From: Candidatus Omnitrophota bacterium
GTDB lineage: Bacteria > Ratteibacteria > UBA8468 > B48-G9 > DTJG01
Assembly (NCBI GenBank): GCA_023818725.1
Contig: JAMWBX010000061.1
Coordinates: 1 to 7,231, forward strand
Reading direction: 5' to 3'
DNA: 7,231 nucleotides
Numbering within the stretch: position 1 is the first letter of the stretch; every line of letters starts with the position of its first letter. The notes beneath the pieces are model-generated. The model saw only the letters and a list, made by a program, of their open reading frames with translations, was not told the origin of the DNA and did no database searches. This document shows, in pieces, positions 5,507-7,231 of the stretch. The translations under genes and the position numbers were made by a program.

Positions 5507-7231
5507 TTATTTCATCGGAAACATATCTTTTAATTTTATATGAAAAGGACGGGAAGGCCTCGATATTTTATTTTCACTGTCCCTGTAAACAACAAAAAGA
5601 TAAAAGTCAACATTGGCGTTCAGTCCTGTTAGAAGACCCCCTGGCTCTGTCCATTTTTCCGCCATACACACAGCTCCAGTACCGTTTTCGTAAGGGCTAA
5701 CCCAGATGTCATACGAAGACGCCTCTTCGACTTTTTTGAACCAAACATGGCACCTTGTTCCATCATACTCCCTTTCAGGTATGGTGATGGAAGTGATTTC
5801 TGTCGCAGGGAGAACGCCTGTTTCGTTCAGTTTCGCTATCGGATTTTCAATGTTTGGTGTTTCTTCATCAACAGGCATTCTGAGTTTTGAAACTCTGACG
5901 GCTTCTTCAGTCATGTCCGAAATGTCAGAATACTCAGCGTACAAATCCGCAAGCAATGTATCAGAAGTATCAGCGGGGACCAACCGGTCAGCGACAATTA
6001 CGTGTGTTCTCCTTTCAACAAATATCTTTTCTATCGTTAAAGGAAGATCCACTATTCCATCGCCACCATAGTTTCCCCACCAACAGGTGCCGGGTTCTCT
6101 GAAACAGTCAAACGGTTGATTTCCTGGTAGTTCAAACCTCAGATATCTCCATCCGTCAAAGCAAAATACACTTGCGCAGTGCACATCGTCTACATTCCAT
6201 TCTCCGTCCCTGCCATTGCTTATCCATTTTTCGCCATGCGCGTCCCTTAAACAGTAAACAATCCTTCCCCAGTCGCTATTAGCCTTCACCCACATTCCGA
6301 TATGGCTTGGTTTGCCTGGTATCACAATCGGTTTTTCTGGAACGACTGTTGTGTAGAAAGGCATTGTTTTTCTTTCTTTTTCCTGTTTCTTAAGAGTGAT
6401 TGACAGCGCTTTTTTCCCCTGTTTAACTGGAGCCATAACGATCTTTGCTTCCATATTGCCGGGGAATTTTTTTACAAATTCCTTGTGGGCATTTTCATAA
6501 TCAAGGTCCCTTTCAGAAGACACCTTCCACAAGCCATTGCCAAGATTACTAATTTTTTTTGAGACCTTTGAAGGATATGCATCCACATGAACAGGTTCGC
6601 CGAGTGAAATAAGTGGGTCATTTTCGATACCCCAGATATAAACAGGGGAACTGCTGATTTTGATTTTATAATAGCCGTTTTTTTCTCTTACTATCGTGCA
6701 ATTGTCCATCTGGTCATACATCTCTATTTTAAAGTTTTTCTGTCCGGTTATATACACATCTCTTGTTCCGCGGATTGTCCATAAAACATGAAGAGTCTTT
6801 CCATCCTTGTAGTGTTTGAACTGTAAGCAGAATACTGTGTTGCTGCCAGTCGGGATCATTTTTATGTATTTCATCCTGTTTGTCTGTCTTGTCAGTGTGG
6901 CATAGGCGCAATAGACTGGCTTTGGATATAGTAAAGGAATTCTCTTACACAAACCATTCCCGTAATGTGTTTCTCCCCATGCCCCTGCGCATTGAAAACC
7001 TGCAGGACAACCAAAGTGCCGGGTGGTGTTATACGCCATCAGCAGCAGATATGCCCTTACTGTGTGATCTGCTTCTTCCTGCATCGTTAATGCACCAGGA
7101 ATTGAGGGAGATACAGAAGGTCCTTCTATTGACATAAGCTCAGGCCATTGTTTTCCTGTTTTCATCCATTCCTGTTTAAGCTGCCACATAACTGAAGCAA
7201 ATGTTCCTTGATGCATTTGCATTTCAGGGAT
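5507..7231 (-). CDS. Large modular glycoside-hydrolase-like protein, C-terminal part (5' end outside window)
   Basis: The minus-strand frame is open from the window end, reading I-P-E before the Met at 7222, to the TAA at 5507-5509. It is therefore a partial gene and that Met is probably internal. Numbered from it, residues 24-72 (WPELMSIEGPS, then ADHTVRAYLLLMAY and RHFG) resemble the seventh strand and helix of a clan GH-A TIM barrel, where Glu33 would be the nucleophile. Residues 93-112 (KRIPLLYPKPVYCAYATLTR) look like the barrel's last helix. A beta-rich segment follows (about 120-215), then a lysine-rich stretch (245-290), then a probable jelly-roll domain (about 295-415) containing GMWVKANSDWGRIVY, DGWRYLRFELPG and a tryptophan-rich loop. 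Last comes a fibronectin-III-like domain (about 472-565). No membrane anchor is seen at the C-terminus. Secretion and carbohydrate action are inferred; substrate and exact GH family are unknown. Confidence 0.75.
   Translation of the reverse strand: MPEMQMHQGTFASVMWQLKQEWMKTGKQWPELMSIEGPSVSPSIPGALTMQEEADHTVRAYLLLMAYNTTRHFGCPAGFQCAGAWGETHYGNGLCKRIPLLYPKPVYCAYATLTRQTNRMKYIKMIPTGSNTVFCLQFKHYKDGKTLHVLWTIRGTRDVYITGQKNFKIEMYDQMDNCTIVREKNGYYKIKISSSPVYIWGIENDPLISLGEPVHVDAYPSKVSKKISNLGNGLWKVSSERDLDYENAHKEFVKKFPGNMEAKIVMAPVKQGKKALSITLKKQEKERKTMPFYTTVVPEKPIVIPGKPSHIGMWVKANSDWGRIVYCLRDAHGEKWISNGRDGEWNVDDVHCASVFCFDGWRYLRFELPGNQPFDCFREPGTCWWGNYGGDGIVDLPLTIEKIFVERRTHVIVADRLVPADTSDTLLADLYAEYSDISDMTEEAVRVSKLRMPVDEETPNIENPIAKLNETGVLPATEITSITIPEREYDGTRCHVWFKKVEEASSYDIWVSPYENGTGAVCMAEKWTEPGGLLTGLNANVDFYLFVVYRDSENKISRPSRPFHIKLKDMFPMK

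Noticed and set aside
5485..5515. Possible bidirectional terminator (GAAAT and ATTTC arms around GGGTCTAGCCT)
   Set aside because: The inner stem needs wobble pairs and a 3-nt loop, the arms are AT-only, and there is no T-run on either strand at the right place.
5706..6071. 121-codon plus-strand open frame inside the large minus-strand gene
   Set aside because: It is Ser-rich without domain features and opposite a long coherent coding frame with clear protein modules. I see no ribosome binding site worth noting.
1..7231. Search for a mobile element, CRISPR array, tRNA or defence system
   Set aside because: No repeated units, terminal inverted repeats, transposase or nuclease motifs or cloverleaf-like sequence were seen by eye. 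The window is almost fully occupied by metabolic genes and one large hydrolase-like gene.

Overview
The window reads as a bacterial chromosome fragment of moderately low G+C. It holds a dense plus-strand run of seven genes that meets one large minus-strand gene tail to tail. The taxon cannot be fixed from this alone. Three things fit an uncultured lineage such as Omnitrophota or another PVC-related group: the short LeuC/LeuD type, an actinobacterial-like LeuB, and a large modular glycoside-hydrolase-like protein. This is a weak inference.

Positions 1-5504, plus strand: the 3' end of leuA (cut by the window start), then leuC, leuD, leuB, bioY, a DUF1284 gene and asd. After a 50-bp gap behind leuA, everything from leuC to asd is nearly continuous. 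leuC/leuD and DUF1284/asd share ATGA stop-start overlaps. leuD/leuB overlap by 28 bp and bioY/DUF1284 by 23 bp, and leuB and bioY are 12 bp apart. This looks like one translationally coupled operon.

Function: LeuA (with its leucine-sensing C-terminal domain), LeuC, LeuD and LeuB carry 2-oxoisovalerate through to 2-oxoisocaproate, the keto acid of leucine. Asd makes aspartate semialdehyde for lysine/diaminopimelate, threonine and methionine. The order leuC-leuD-leuB-asd is familiar from other bacteria. Here a BioY membrane protein and a cysteine-rich DUF1284 protein lie between leuB and asd.

Positions 5507-7231, minus strand: the C-terminal 574 residues of a large protein whose N-terminus lies beyond the window. 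It begins in what looks like the last part of a clan GH-A-like TIM barrel and continues through beta-rich modules to a fibronectin-III-like C-terminus. Only 2 bp separate its stop from that of asd.

The most interesting observation is in LeuB. The coenzyme loop carries Lys-Tyr (residues 287-288) and Ile294 where NAD-dependent isopropylmalate dehydrogenases have Asp-Ile and Ala. This is the pattern of NADP-dependent isocitrate dehydrogenase. I found no RNA gene, CRISPR array, insertion sequence or convincing new defence or mobile system. All stretches over 300 bases are coding.
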